Shown here: positions 50,627-59,321 of the stretch, piece after piece
Position numbering within the stretch: position 1 is the stretch's first letter
Layout of the letters: the number at the start of each line of letters is the position of its first letter
From: Bacillota bacterium
GTDB taxonomy: Bacteria; Bacillota; Clostridia; Christensenellales; UMGS416
Direction of reading: 5' to 3'
NCBI GenBank assembly: GCA_023398815.1
Contig: JAEWRW010000046.1
Coordinates: 62,001 to 126,000 of the forward strand
Length of the DNA stretch: 64,000 nucleotides
Translations under genes and position numbers: made by a program
Notes under the pieces: model-generated
Database searches by the model: none
What the model was told of the DNA's origin: nothing
The model's input: only the letters and a program-made list of their open reading frames with translations

Positions 50627-53600
50627 ATGACAGAGACTTACCGCCTGGGGCTGGACATCGGCTCCACCACCATCAAAGCCGTCCTGCTGGATTCCCACGG
50701 GTTTCAAATCCACCAGAGCTACAAGCGCCATTTCTCGGACACCCGCAGCACACTCAAGGAGCTGCTCCACGAGACGTTCGGGCAGTTCTCTGCTGCAACG
50801 GTGTCCGTCACCATCACCGGCTCGGGCGGCATGGGCCTGGCCGGGCTCATTGGCGTGCCCTTCGTGCAGGAGGTCATCGCCAGCACCGAGGCCGTGAGCC
50901 GCCTGCTGCCCGGCTGCACCGTAGCCATAGAGCTGGGCGGCGAGGATGCCAAGATCACCTACTTCGACGGCACGGTGGAGCAGCGCATGAATGGCATCTG
51001 CGCCGGCGGCACCGGCTCGTTCATCGACCAGATGGCGTCGCTCTTAAACACCGACGCCATGGGCCTCAACGCCTTGGCCGAGCGTTCCACTACACTCTAT
51101 CAGATCGCGTCCCGCTGCGGGGTATTCGCCAAGAGTGACGTGCAGTCCCTGCTCAACGAGGGTGCCAGCCGCGAGGACATCGCCGCGTCGGTCTTCCAGT
51201 CGGTCGTCAACCAGACGATCAGCGGGCTGGCCTGCGGCAAACCCATCCGTGGCAAGGTGGCGCTGCTGGGCGGGCCGCTGCACTTCCTGAGCGCCCTGCG
51301 CGCCCGATTTGTGGAGACCCTGCACCTAACGGCCGACACCGCGCTGGTGCCTGCCGATTCCCACTTGTTCGCCGCCTTTGGCTCGGCACTGCTGAGCGAA
51401 CCTGCGGCCGCCATCCCCTTTGCCGAGCTCATGGCGCGCCTGCCTGCCCTGGACACCGGCGCGACCCACGAGGTGGAGCGCCTGGAGCCCCTCTTTGAGA
51501 GCGAGGAGGACTACGCCCGCTTCCGCGAGCGGCACAGCCACGCCGCCGCGCCTCGGCGGGATTTGGCTGGGTACGAGGGCGACTGCTTCCTGGGCATCGA
51601 CGCCGGCTCCACCACCACCAAGCTCACGCTCATCAGCACCGAAGGGGAGCTGCTGTACAGCTTCTACGGCAGCAACCGCGGCAAACCGCTGGAGCTGGCG
51701 GTGGAGCACCTGAGGGAGATTTACCACCTGCTGCCGGCGGGGGCGCGCATCGCCTCCTCCTGCGTCACCGGCTACGGCGAAGGCCTGCTGAAGGCCGCCC
51801 TGCGCGTGGACCACGGCGAGATTGAGACCGTCGCCCACTACAAGGCCGCCGACCAGTTCCGTCCGGGGGTGGACTTCATCCTGGACATCGGCGGGCAGGA
51901 CATGAAGTGCCTGCGCATCCGCGATGGCGTCATCGACAGCATCCTCCTAAACGAAGCCTGTTCGTCAGGCTGCGGGTCGTTCATTGAGACATTCGCCGGT
52001 GGGCTCAACCTGACGGCGGCGGAGTTCGCCGGGGCCGCGCGGCTCTCAGCCCACCCCATTGACCTGGGCACCCGCTGCACGGTCTTTATGAACTCCCGCG
52101 TCAAACAGGCCCAGAAGGAAGGGGCTGGCGTGGACGACATCTCCGCCGGCTTGGCCTATTCGGTCATCAAGAACGCGCTGATGAAGGTCATCAAGCTCCG
52201 CTCCCCCGAGGAGCTGGGCCAGCATATCGTGGTGCAGGGCGGCACGTTTCTCAATGACGCCGTGCTGCGTGCCTTTGAGCGCATCGCCGGGCGGGAGGCT
52301 GTCCGCCCCGACATCGCCGGCCTCATGGGGGCCTATGGCGCGGCGCTCATCGCGCGGGATCAATACGTGCCCGGGCAGGAGAGCACCCTGCTGCCTGCCG
52401 AGGCGCTGGAGCGCTTCACCCACGAGACGACCAACCGCCGCTGCGGCCTGTGCGGCAACCATTGTCTGCTCACGGTCAGCCGCTTTGAGGGCGGCGCGTC
52501 GTTCATCTCCGGCAACCGGTGCGAGCGGGGCCAGGGCGGCGGGCGGCAACGCAACGACCTGCCCAACCTCTTCGAGTACAAGTATCAGCGCATCTTTGGC
52601 TACCAAAGCCTGCCGGAGGAGACCGCCCCCCGGGGCGTCGTCGGCATCCCGCGGGTGCTGAACCTCTACGAGAACTACCCGTTCTGGCACACGTTCTTCA
52701 CGGACCTGGGCTATGCGGTCAAGCTATCACCGGCCTCCAGCCGAAAGGTGTACGAACGGGGCATGGAATCCATCCCCAGCGAGTCGGCCTGCTACCCGGC
52801 CAAGCTCGCCCACGGGCACATCATGAGCCTGCTCCACGACGGGGTGAAGATGATCTTCTACCCCTGCGTGTCCTATGAGAAGAAGGAGGACGCCGGGGCC
52901 AACAACCACTTTAACTGCCCCATCGTGACGAGCTACCCGGAGAACATCCGCAACAATGTGGAGGAACTGCGGGCGGACGACATCACGTTCCTGAGCCCGT
53001 TCCTCAGCTTCCACCACCGGCGGAAGCTTGCCAACCGCTTGGCCGAGGTGATGGAGCCACTGGGCGTGAACCGGGAGGACAGCCTCCGTGCCACCCACCG
53101 CGCCTGGGACGAGCAGGAGCGCGTGCGGCAGGACATCCGCGACAAAGGCGAGGAAGTGCTGGAGTGGCTCGACCGCACCGGCAACCGCGGCGTGGTGCTG
53201 GCCGGCCGGCCCTATCACATCGACCCGGAGATCCACCACGGCATCCCCGAACTGCTGACGAGTTTCGGCTTCGCCGTGCTGAGCGAGGACGCCGTGGCAC
53301 ACCTGGGGCAGCTGGAGCGGCCGCTGCAGGTGGTGGACCAATGGGCCTACCACACCCGGCTCTACCGTGCGGCGACTTTCACCCGCGACCGCGCCAACCT
53401 GGAGCTCATTCAATTGAACTCCTTCGGCTGCGGGCTCGATGCCATCACCACCGACGAGGTGGCGCGCATCACCCAGGCCGCCGGTCGCATCTACACCACG
53501 CTAAAGATTGACGAAGTGAACAACCTGGGCAACGTGCGCATCCGCATCCGGTCGCTGAAGGCTGCGATGGACGAGCGCCTGCGCCATGACGTGCAGCCCC

Positions 53601-54934
53601 AGCCGGCCAAGCCCGCGCCAGAGCGTGTGATGTTCACCCGCCCCATGAGACGGCAACACACCATCCTCTGCCCGCAGATGTCGCCCATCCACTTCCGCCT
53701 GCTGGAGCCGGCCTTCCGCGCGTCGGGCTACCGGCTGGAGGTGCTGCCCTACGACGACCGGAACCTCGTGAACGAGGGGCTGAAGTACGTCAACAACGAC
53801 GCCTGCTACCCGTCGCTCTTAGTGGTGGGGCAGATCATGAGCGCCGTGAAGTCGGGCCGGTACGACCTAGACCACCTGTCGGTCATCATCACCCAGACCG
53901 GCGGCGGTTGCCGGGCCACCAACTACATCTCCTTCATCCGCAAGGCCCTGCGCAGCGCCGGGTATGGGAACATCCCGGTCATCTCCCTCAATGCCGCAGG
54001 CATCGAGCGCAACCCCGGCATGACGTACACCTACCGCCTGGCCAAGCGAGCCATGCAGGCGCTGGTCTATGGCGACCTCCTGATGCGGGTGCTCTACCGC
54101 ACCCGGCCCTACGAGCGGTTCCCTGGCTCGGCCAACGCCCTGTATGAGCAGTGGAATGCCCGTCTTGTGGGGGCCGTGCGCCGCGCCAGCACCGCTGAGT
54201 ACCGCCGCAACCTCAAGGAGATCGTGGCGTCCTTCGACCGGCTGGAGCTGACCGACGAGGCCAAACCCCGCGTCGGCGTAGTGGGTGAGATCCTCGTGAA
54301 ATTCCACCCCATGGCCAACAACGAGATTGTGGAGACGCTGGAGGCTGAAGGGGCCGAGGCCGTGGTGCCCGACCTCATCGACATGCTACTTTACTCCAGC
54401 CACAACGCGGCCTTCAAGCACCGGTACCTGGCTGGCAAGTGGATCAACAAAGCGCTGACCAAGGTGGTCATCGCCTACATTGAGGCCCTGCGCCAGCCCA
54501 TGCGGCGGGCTTTGGCCACAAGCGACCGCTTCGGCGCGCCGGCCCACATCGGCGACCTGGCCGAGCTCGCCACCGAGGTCACCAACCTCGGCAACCAGAC
54601 CGGCGAAGGCTGGCTGCTGACGGCGGAGATGCTGGAACTCCTGCACAACGGCGTCAACAACATCGCCTGCCTGCAGCCCTTCGGGTGCCTGCCCAACCAC
54701 ATCACCGGCAAGGGCGTCATCAAGGAGCTCAGGCGCCGCCACCCCGAGGCCAACATCACCGCCATCGACTACGACCCCGGTGCCAGCGAGGTCAACCAGT
54801 TGAATCGCATCAAGCTCATGCTGGCCATCGCCTTCCAGCGCCTGCCGGACGCCACACCACAGGCAGCCCCGGTGGCTCACCGCAGGCACCACACCGCATC
54901 TAAAGCGGAGCGCACCGGCGCTGCGCTGCAATAG
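50627..54934 (+). CDS. Giant 2-hydroxyacyl-CoA dehydratase activase-related protein (two ASKHA domains plus DUF2229)
   Basis: A 1435-residue protein related to the ATP-dependent activases (HgdC/BadFG type) that inject electrons into radical acyl-CoA dehydratases. The first ASKHA ATPase domain starts LGLDIGSTTIKAVLL (residues 7-21) with ELGGEDAKITYFDG and GTGSFIDQ. The second starts FLGIDAGSTTTKLTLIS (about 322) with DIGGQDMKCLRI and ACSSGCGSFIETFA. A cysteine knot CGLCGNHC (about 605) and GNRCERG follow, then a long DUF2229/HgdB-like region ending GCLPNHITGKGV. These large fusions are common in anaerobes and mostly uncharacterised. The ATG at 50627 has no close Shine-Dalgarno sequence but matches the conserved N-terminus. 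No dehydratase subunits are adjacent. Confidence 0.88.
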   Translation: MTETYRLGLDIGSTTIKAVLLDSHGFQIHQSYKRHFSDTRSTLKELLHETFGQFSAATVSVTITGSGGMGLAGLIGVPFVQEVIASTEAVSRLLPGCTVAIELGGEDAKITYFDGTVEQRMNGICAGGTGSFIDQMASLLNTDAMGLNALAERSTTLYQIASRCGVFAKSDVQSLLNEGASREDIAASVFQSVVNQTISGLACGKPIRGKVALLGGPLHFLSALRARFVETLHLTADTALVPADSHLFAAFGSALLSEPAAAIPFAELMARLPALDTGATHEVERLEPLFESEEDYARFRERHSHAAAPRRDLAGYEGDCFLGIDAGSTTTKLTLISTEGELLYSFYGSNRGKPLELAVEHLREIYHLLPAGARIASSCVTGYGEGLLKAALRVDHGEIETVAHYKAADQFRPGVDFILDIGGQDMKCLRIRDGVIDSILLNEACSSGCGSFIETFAGGLNLTAAEFAGAARLSAHPIDLGTRCTVFMNSRVKQAQKEGAGVDDISAGLAYSVIKNALMKVIKLRSPEELGQHIVVQGGTFLNDAVLRAFERIAGREAVRPDIAGLMGAYGAALIARDQYVPGQESTLLPAEALERFTHETTNRRCGLCGNHCLLTVSRFEGGASFISGNRCERGQGGGRQRNDLPNLFEYKYQRIFGYQSLPEETAPRGVVGIPRVLNLYENYPFWHTFFTDLGYAVKLSPASSRKVYERGMESIPSESACYPAKLAHGHIMSLLHDGVKMIFYPCVSYEKKEDAGANNHFNCPIVTSYPENIRNNVEELRADDITFLSPFLSFHHRRKLANRLAEVMEPLGVNREDSLRATHRAWDEQERVRQDIRDKGEEVLEWLDRTGNRGVVLAGRPYHIDPEIHHGIPELLTSFGFAVLSEDAVAHLGQLERPLQVVDQWAYHTRLYRAATFTRDRANLELIQLNSFGCGLDAITTDEVARITQAAGRIYTTLKIDEVNNLGNVRIRIRSLKAAMDERLRHDVQPQPAKPAPERVMFTRPMRRQHTILCPQMSPIHFRLLEPAFRASGYRLEVLPYDDRNLVNEGLKYVNNDACYPSLLVVGQIMSAVKSGRYDLDHLSVIITQTGGGCRATNYISFIRKALRSAGYGNIPVISLNAAGIERNPGMTYTYRLAKRAMQALVYGDLLMRVLYRTRPYERFPGSANALYEQWNARLVGAVRRASTAEYRRNLKEIVASFDRLELTDEAKPRVGVVGEILVKFHPMANNEIVETLEAEGAEAVVPDLIDMLLYSSHNAAFKHRYLAGKWINKALTKVVIAYIEALRQPMRRALATSDRFGAPAHIGDLAELATEVTNLGNQTGEGWLLTAEMLELLHNGVNNIACLQPFGCLPNHITGKGVIKELRRRHPEANITAIDYDPGASEVNQLNRIKLMLAIAFQRLPDATPQAAPVAHRRHHTASKAERTGAALQ

Positions 54935-54949
54935 AGGGAGGGAACAACC

Positions 54950-55408
54950 ATGCAACACCCCATTCCGTTGAACGGTTTCATCCAGATCGCCCTGGTCGTG
55001 GACGACATGGACAAGGCACTGGACACCTGGTGCGAGCTCTTTCAGGTGCCGCGGCCTTCGGTGCGCGTCACCACGCCCCAGCCCAACCCCAACGAGACCT
55101 ACCGTGGGCAGACGGCCTGCTACGGGCTGAAATTCGCCGTCATCGACTGCCGCGACCGCGGCTTCGTGATGGAGATCCACGAGCCAGACGAGAGCCCGTC
55201 CACATTCCGTGAGTTCCTGGATAAGCACGGCAATGGCGTGCACCACATCGGCTTTGAGGTGGGCGAGGCCCGCGATGCCGTCATTGGCGAGCTGGAGACG
55301 ATGGGCTTCGTGATGCGCAACATCGGCATGTACCCCGGCGGCAGCTGGACCATCGTGGATGGCGAGGACACGCTAGGCGTCAACCTGAACATCAAGCCGC
55401 ACCCGTAA
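54950..55408 (+). CDS. VOC superfamily protein (methylmalonyl-CoA epimerase/glyoxalase-like)
   Basis: A 152-residue protein made of two beta-alpha-beta-beta-beta VOC modules. The first begins FIQIALVVDDMDKALDTWCE, and the second contains GNGVHHIGFEVGEARDAVIG. The H in VHHIGF and the E in FVMEIHEP are likely metal ligands. The pattern is nearest to methylmalonyl-CoA epimerase-like proteins. It starts 15 bases after the activase with GGAGGG upstream, so the two are probably cotranscribed and may act on related acyl-CoA compounds. Structured repeat copy 3 begins on its stop codon. Confidence 0.82.
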   Translation: MQHPIPLNGFIQIALVVDDMDKALDTWCELFQVPRPSVRVTTPQPNPNETYRGQTACYGLKFAVIDCRDRGFVMEIHEPDESPSTFREFLDKHGNGVHHIGFEVGEARDAVIGELETMGFVMRNIGMYPGGSWTIVDGEDTLGVNLNIKPHP

Positions 55409-55691
55409 GGCTTTTCGCGGACACCGCTGCGGCGATGTCCGCGATTTGGAGAGCTTGTCCCAATGTCATCGAATCGCCCGGCGCACATGTCGCCGGGCGA
55501 TAAGTAGCGATGGCGCTCATATGATTTATGCAGGGTACGTTTCGCCACGGGCGAGGTTTTGCTGTTGGTTTTAACGCAAGCTTCAGCTTTCCTCCCGCCG
55601 AATGAATCGGCGGTCGGTTCTTTGATTTGCTCACTGTAGCAACTCTCTTATACTGAGCAAAAGCGGAGAGACCCGATGGGCCGCTCCGCTT
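55407..55691 (+). repeat. Structured intergenic repeat, copy 3 (candidate ncRNA)
   Basis: P1 AAGGCT/AGCTT (55407-55412, 55452-55456, one bulge) overlaps the VOC stop codon and encloses P2 CGCGGACA/TGTCCGCG with a 12-base loop (55416-55443). P3 is an 11-bp stem ATCGCCCGGCG/CGCCGGGCGAT around CACATGT (55473-55501). The P4 module is missing. The segment TACGTTTCGCC plus GGGCG (about 55536-55553) and the stem CCGCCGA/TCGGCGG (55595-55613) are shared with copy 1. A final AAGCGGAG/CTCCGCTT hairpin (55661-55691) could terminate transcription of the upstream VOC gene or of the element itself. The stretch 55614-55660 shows nothing else. Confidence 0.75.
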
Positions 55692-55762
55692 TGCTGGTTG
55701 CCGGTGTTTTGGCACTTTTAATTCCGCTCTATTGTGATAGAATGGTGGCAAAGAAATCATGG

Positions 55763-55785
55763 AGGCGGCCGGCTTCCGGCCGCCT
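55763..55785 (+). promoter_or_regulatory. Perfect 10-bp leader hairpin before the membrane-protein gene
   Basis: AGGCGGCCGG (55763-55772), loop CTT, CCGGCCGCCT (55776-55785) lies directly upstream of the ribosome site TGGAGG and 14 bases before the start. A TAGAAT (55738-55743) about 20 bases earlier may be the -10 of a promoter with a weak -35. Confidence 0.5.
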
Positions 55786-55798
55786 GCTGGAGGATGCC

Positions 55799-56641
55799 AT
55801 GAAACGGATACTGCCCGCTCTGCCCTATGCCGCGCTGGCGCTGTGTCTCGCGCTGGGCGCACTGGTTGCCGCCGCCCTGCCCGGGGGTACCACTGCCGCC
55901 GCACTGCTGCGCAACAGCCTGCCGCCCCTGCTCGTTGGCATGGTGTGCGGCCTGCTGGGCCTGGCACGCGGTTGGACGGCTGGTGGGCGTCACCTGCGGG
56001 TGGACTGGGCCCGGCTGCTGCCCGGTCTGCTGGGCTTGGGGCTGCTGGTGGCGGGCATTGGGTGGGTTATCCTCACCTATGACCCGCTGGAGAGCCGGCT
56101 GCCTGCTTCCATGCTCTTCCTAGCCGGTGCGACCGGCCCCACGCCCTATGTGGGGCTGCTGCTGGCCGGCTCCCTGCGCTTTGAAAATCATGACCCCACG
56201 CTACTCCGTCGGCAAGCCTTGTGGGGGAACCTGCTGGCCGTGCTGGGCGTGGCCGCCCTGACCTCAGCTCTCAATGGTGCGCTGCTGGCGCTGGCTGGCG
56301 GCGGGCACGCAGCAGCCCTTCCCGTAGTCAACGCGGTGCTGTCAGCCTTGGTGGTGGTGCTGCCGGTGGGGCTGGCCTGGGCCTTCGCACACCACGACGT
56401 GCGCCCTTCCCCGCAGCCCGTGGACATTGTGAACGCCGGGCTGTTCCTGGCGCTTGCAGGCTTTCTGCTGCTGTCCATGTTCGTTGCCAAAACGCCCATT
56501 GGCACCTTCGCCTCCCTGTTGGGCCGCGTGCCGGGTCTGACGTCGGCCATCCTGCTGCTGGCGGGGCTGCTGGGGCCAGCCCTGCCCCCGCCTCCCACCC
56601 CACGGCAGGCGCTGCGAGCGCTGGGGCTGACGAGAGACTGA
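55799..56641 (+). CDS. Polytopic membrane protein of unknown function, 280 aa
   Basis: A very hydrophobic protein with about eight predicted helices (for example YAALALCLALGALVAAAL, LLPGLLGLGLLVAGIGWVIL, VLSALVVVLPVGLAWAFAHH, ILLLAGLLGPALPPPP). The residues are mostly Leu, Ala, Gly and Val, with few charges and no recognisable transporter motif. The ATG at 55799 has TGGAGG upstream; a longer frame from 55676 crosses the terminator-like hairpin of repeat copy 3 and is rejected. Function is unknown. Confidence 0.7.
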   Translation: MKRILPALPYAALALCLALGALVAAALPGGTTAAALLRNSLPPLLVGMVCGLLGLARGWTAGGRHLRVDWARLLPGLLGLGLLVAGIGWVILTYDPLESRLPASMLFLAGATGPTPYVGLLLAGSLRFENHDPTLLRRQALWGNLLAVLGVAALTSALNGALLALAGGGHAAALPVVNAVLSALVVVLPVGLAWAFAHHDVRPSPQPVDIVNAGLFLALAGFLLLSMFVAKTPIGTFASLLGRVPGLTSAILLLAGLLGPALPPPPTPRQALRALGLTRD

Positions 56642-56711
56642 CCCCGGCGGTCACGACGACACTCCGCACTGGCCGGTGTAACCGTCACATAGGAATCGGC
56701 GCTGTCGGACC

Positions 56712-56900
56712 CTACTCTACGCCATTCAGCGCTTCCTCAATCAGCGTCTTCGAAATGTACATGGCTTTCAGTCGGTTCTTCAGCAGGGTGTGGTGGGCGG
56801 TTCCCTCTGGGAACTTCTCCTGCGCCTTTTCGCATTTGTGGATGATGGAAGTGACCGCCCGAAGAGCCTCCGTCAATTCTTCCTTGGTGTATTGGGTCAT
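56712..56900 (-). CDS. Small helical protein, 62 aa
   Basis: A 62-residue protein, MTQYTKEELTEALRAVTSII onward, predicted to be almost wholly helical with two amphipathic helices (EELTEALRAVTSIIHKCEKA and HHTLLKNRLKAMYISKTLIE). GGGAGG lies upstream of the ATG at 56898-56900. Similar short proteins seem familiar from other Clostridia but no function is known to me. It follows the terminator of the two-component genes on the same strand, so it has its own promoter or depends on read-through. Confidence 0.65.
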   Translation of the reverse strand: MTQYTKEELTEALRAVTSIIHKCEKAQEKFPEGTAHHTLLKNRLKAMYISKTLIEEALNGVE

Positions 56901-56937
56901 ATGGCCTCCCTCAAGCTGTTTCTCTTTTACCAGCATA

Positions 56938-56978
56938 TCAAAAAAGGACGTGCCGCAACAGTTCCCTGTGGCAGCACG
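56938..56978 (-). terminator. Terminator of the two-component operon
   Basis: CGTGCTGCCACAG (56966-56978 on minus) pairs with CTGTTGCGGCACG (56949-56961), followed by TCCTTTTTTG. It lies 33 bases after the histidine kinase stop. Confidence 0.85.
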
Positions 56979-57010
56979 CCATGGATGCGGTGTGTGTTTG
57001 TGCTCCCTGC

Positions 57011-58474
57011 TCAGGGCAGGAAGAGCAGGAACGTGGTGCCCTTGCCGGGGGCGGACTCCAGCGAGACCGAGCCGCCGTGCATCTCGATGACGCGGCGGGC
57101 GATGGAGAGCCCCAAGCCGCTGCCGCCGTCGCTGGGGCGGGCGGCGTCGCCCCGTACAAACTCGTTGAACACCGCCGGACGCACGGCCTCGGCAATGCCC
57201 ACGCCGTTGTCGCGGATCATCAGCACCAGCGTGCCATCGCTGCCGCGCTTGAGCGACACGCCCAGCAACGTGCCCGCCGGGTTGTACTTGACACAGTTGG
57301 AGACAATGTTCGCGATAGCACGGCCCATCTCCGCCGCGTCGAAGGAATAGGGCACCGTCTCCTCGGGGATGTCGAGGTCAAGCTCCATCCCCCGGGTTTC
57401 GATGTCCAGGTAGCTCTCCGCCAGCAGGGTGCGCAGGAACTCGGCGAAGTCGCCATCCTTGCGGTGCAGCACGTATTGGGCGCTGTCCATGGTGGAGTAG
57501 CGGAACAGGTCGTCGATGAGCTTGCTCATCGTCAGCGCCTTGTCGCGGATGTACTGCAGGTGGCGCTGGCGCTTCTCCGGGTCGGTCACGACGCCATCGG
57601 TGAGGGCACTGGCGTAGCCCACCACGGTGGTGATGGGTGTCTTGAGGTCGTGGGAGATGCCCATGATGAGACGCTTGCGGTTCTCCTCCAACTCGCGCTT
57701 CTCGTTTTCAGCCTTCTGCAGGCGGCCAGCCATGTGGTTGAGGGCATCGCGGATCTCGGCAAACTCGGTTTCGGCCTCAAAATCCATCCGGGTTGTCAGG
57801 TCGCCAGCGGTGATGCGCGCGATGCCCTGACGAATGGACCGCAGCGGCCGGGTGATGCGCCGGGCGGTGAAGCGGCTGTACAGCATCACACTGCCCGCGA
57901 AGTACAGGCAGAACAAAACCACCGTGAAGAAGAGGTTCAGATACACAAAGCGGTTGAGCCGGGTCTGCAGGTTGGGGGAACTGAGGTACCCCAAGAGCCC
58001 TTTTTTCAGGTTTTTGAGGGGGATCTTGATGACGCAGAGATAGGTGTTCATGTCGCTGGCAATGAACCGCACCGTCGAATAATAGTAGGTGTCATCGGCG
58101 AAGTTGAGGAACGCCGACTCGGTGAAGCGGTAATGATCGTCCCGGCCGAGTTCAGCGTCGGTGTACGTCACCTTGTCGTCGCCCTTGGTGCCCAGCACGT
58201 CCACCACCTGGTTGTCCTGCAGAATCTCCACCCAGCCGCCCAGGCGCTTGATGTCCCGGATGTCCATGTTCTGGTAATCGGGGCGGATGAGCTCGGACGC
58301 GTCATAGTGCAGGGAAACAATGTTGTCGTTGACAAGACGCAGCAATTGATTGGCGCAGACCCCCGCAAACAGCAGCGACCCCACGATCATCAGTGTAAAA
58401 AACAAATAGCTTTGTGTCAGCGTGGCCACCAGGGGCGTGTTGCCACGCTCCTGCCCCGCCTGCTTATGCCTCAA
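57011..58474 (-). CDS. Sensor histidine kinase
   Basis: About 487 residues. Transmembrane helix 1 (SYLFFTLMIVGSLLFAGVCA) is followed by an extracellular sensor region of about 150 residues (NDNIVSLHYDASELIRPDYQ onward), then helix 2 (YLNLFFTVVLFCLYFAGSVM). A HAMP linker (RRITRPLRSIRQGIARI), a HisKA domain with phospho-acceptor H in MGISHDLKTPITTVV, and a HATPase with N box IVSNCVKYNP, G1 IRDNGVGI and G2 GGSGLGLSIA complete the kinase. The start is uncertain: a TTG at 58472-58474 overlaps the regulator 3' end and gives a sensible N-terminus, but the ribosome site is weak. It pairs with the upstream response regulator. Confidence 0.9.
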   Translation of the reverse strand: MRHKQAGQERGNTPLVATLTQSYLFFTLMIVGSLLFAGVCANQLLRLVNDNIVSLHYDASELIRPDYQNMDIRDIKRLGGWVEILQDNQVVDVLGTKGDDKVTYTDAELGRDDHYRFTESAFLNFADDTYYYSTVRFIASDMNTYLCVIKIPLKNLKKGLLGYLSSPNLQTRLNRFVYLNLFFTVVLFCLYFAGSVMLYSRFTARRITRPLRSIRQGIARITAGDLTTRMDFEAETEFAEIRDALNHMAGRLQKAENEKRELEENRKRLIMGISHDLKTPITTVVGYASALTDGVVTDPEKRQRHLQYIRDKALTMSKLIDDLFRYSTMDSAQYVLHRKDGDFAEFLRTLLAESYLDIETRGMELDLDIPEETVPYSFDAAEMGRAIANIVSNCVKYNPAGTLLGVSLKRGSDGTLVLMIRDNGVGIAEAVRPAVFNEFVRGDAARPSDGGSGLGLSIARRVIEMHGGSVSLESAPGKGTTFLLFLP

Positions 58475-59180
58475 TATGTGGAAGCTTCTCAAACTTGTAC
58501 CCCAGTCCCCGAATGGTTTTGAGATAGACCGGCTGCCGGCTGTCGTCTTCAATCTTGTCTCGCAGGTTGCTGATGTGCACCATGATCGTGCCGTCATCGG
58601 CGTAGTAGGCCGCCTCCCAGGCATTCTCAAAGATCTGCTTCTTGGTGTGCACCTTGTCCGGGTTCTTCATGAGATAACTCAAGATGCGGAACTCGGTTTG
58701 GGTCAGCGCCACCTGCTTGCCACCTTTGGTGAGCTGGCAGGCCTGCTCGTCCAGCGTCAAGTCCCCAATGGTAATGACCTGCGGCTCTTCGCGGTCGCTG
58801 GCCTGGGGGTTGAGCTCGTGGAAGCGGCGCATCTGTGCCTGCACCCGTGCCACCACCTCCAGCGGGTTGAAGGGCTTGGCGATGTAGTCATCTGCCCCCA
58901 GGTCGAGCCCCAAAATCTTGTCGCTGTCCTCCCCCTTGGCCGAGAGCATGATGACGGGCATGACAAACTTGCTGCGAATGAGCTTGATGAGCTGGTAACC
59001 ATCCATCCCCGGCATCATGATGTCTATGATGGCCAAATCGACCTTGTGCTCCTGCAACATCTGCCAGGCCTGCAGCCCGTCAAAGGCCTTCAGCACCTGG
59101 TAGTTGTCCTTTTCCAGATAGAGCTCCACGAGCTCCACAATCTGTACCTCGTCGTCCACAATGAGTATGGTTCCGTTCAA
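58464..59180 (-). CDS. OmpR/PhoB-type response regulator
   Basis: About 238 residues. The receiver domain has ILIVDDE, phospho-acceptor D53 in IIDIMMPGMDGY, LSAKGED and K in YIAKPFNPLE. The winged-helix output domain has LTQTEFRILSYLMKNPDKVH, VHISNLRDKIED and TIRGLGYKFE. The best start is TTG at 59178-59180, giving MNGTILIVDDE; the nearest in-frame ATG is 87 bases further upstream and gives an untypical N-terminus. Its stop lies inside the kinase start region, so both are cotranslated. Target genes are not known. Confidence 0.93.
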   Translation of the reverse strand: MNGTILIVDDEVQIVELVELYLEKDNYQVLKAFDGLQAWQMLQEHKVDLAIIDIMMPGMDGYQLIKLIRSKFVMPVIMLSAKGEDSDKILGLDLGADDYIAKPFNPLEVVARVQAQMRRFHELNPQASDREEPQVITIGDLTLDEQACQLTKGGKQVALTQTEFRILSYLMKNPDKVHTKKQIFENAWEAAYYADDGTIMVHISNLRDKIEDDSRQPVYLKTIRGLGYKFEKLPHIEA

Positions 59181-59266
59181 CGGTCTCGCCCCCGGTTCTT
59201 GGTCTTGTTCATCGTTAGTGTAGCGTCCATGTGTGCCCAGTTTGTGAAGGCAGTCTAAAGACATCA

Positions 59267-59295
59267 TTAAATGCAGTCTGCAAGTGTGCTATACT
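59267..59295 (+). promoter_or_regulatory. Promoter of the DinB gene
   Basis: TTAAAT (59267-59272), a 17-base spacer and TATACT (59290-59295) lie 27 bases before the DinB start, in the divergent gap with the response regulator gene. Confidence 0.55.
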
Positions 59296-59321
59296 GACAA
59301 AAATACCCATTGGAGGCACCG

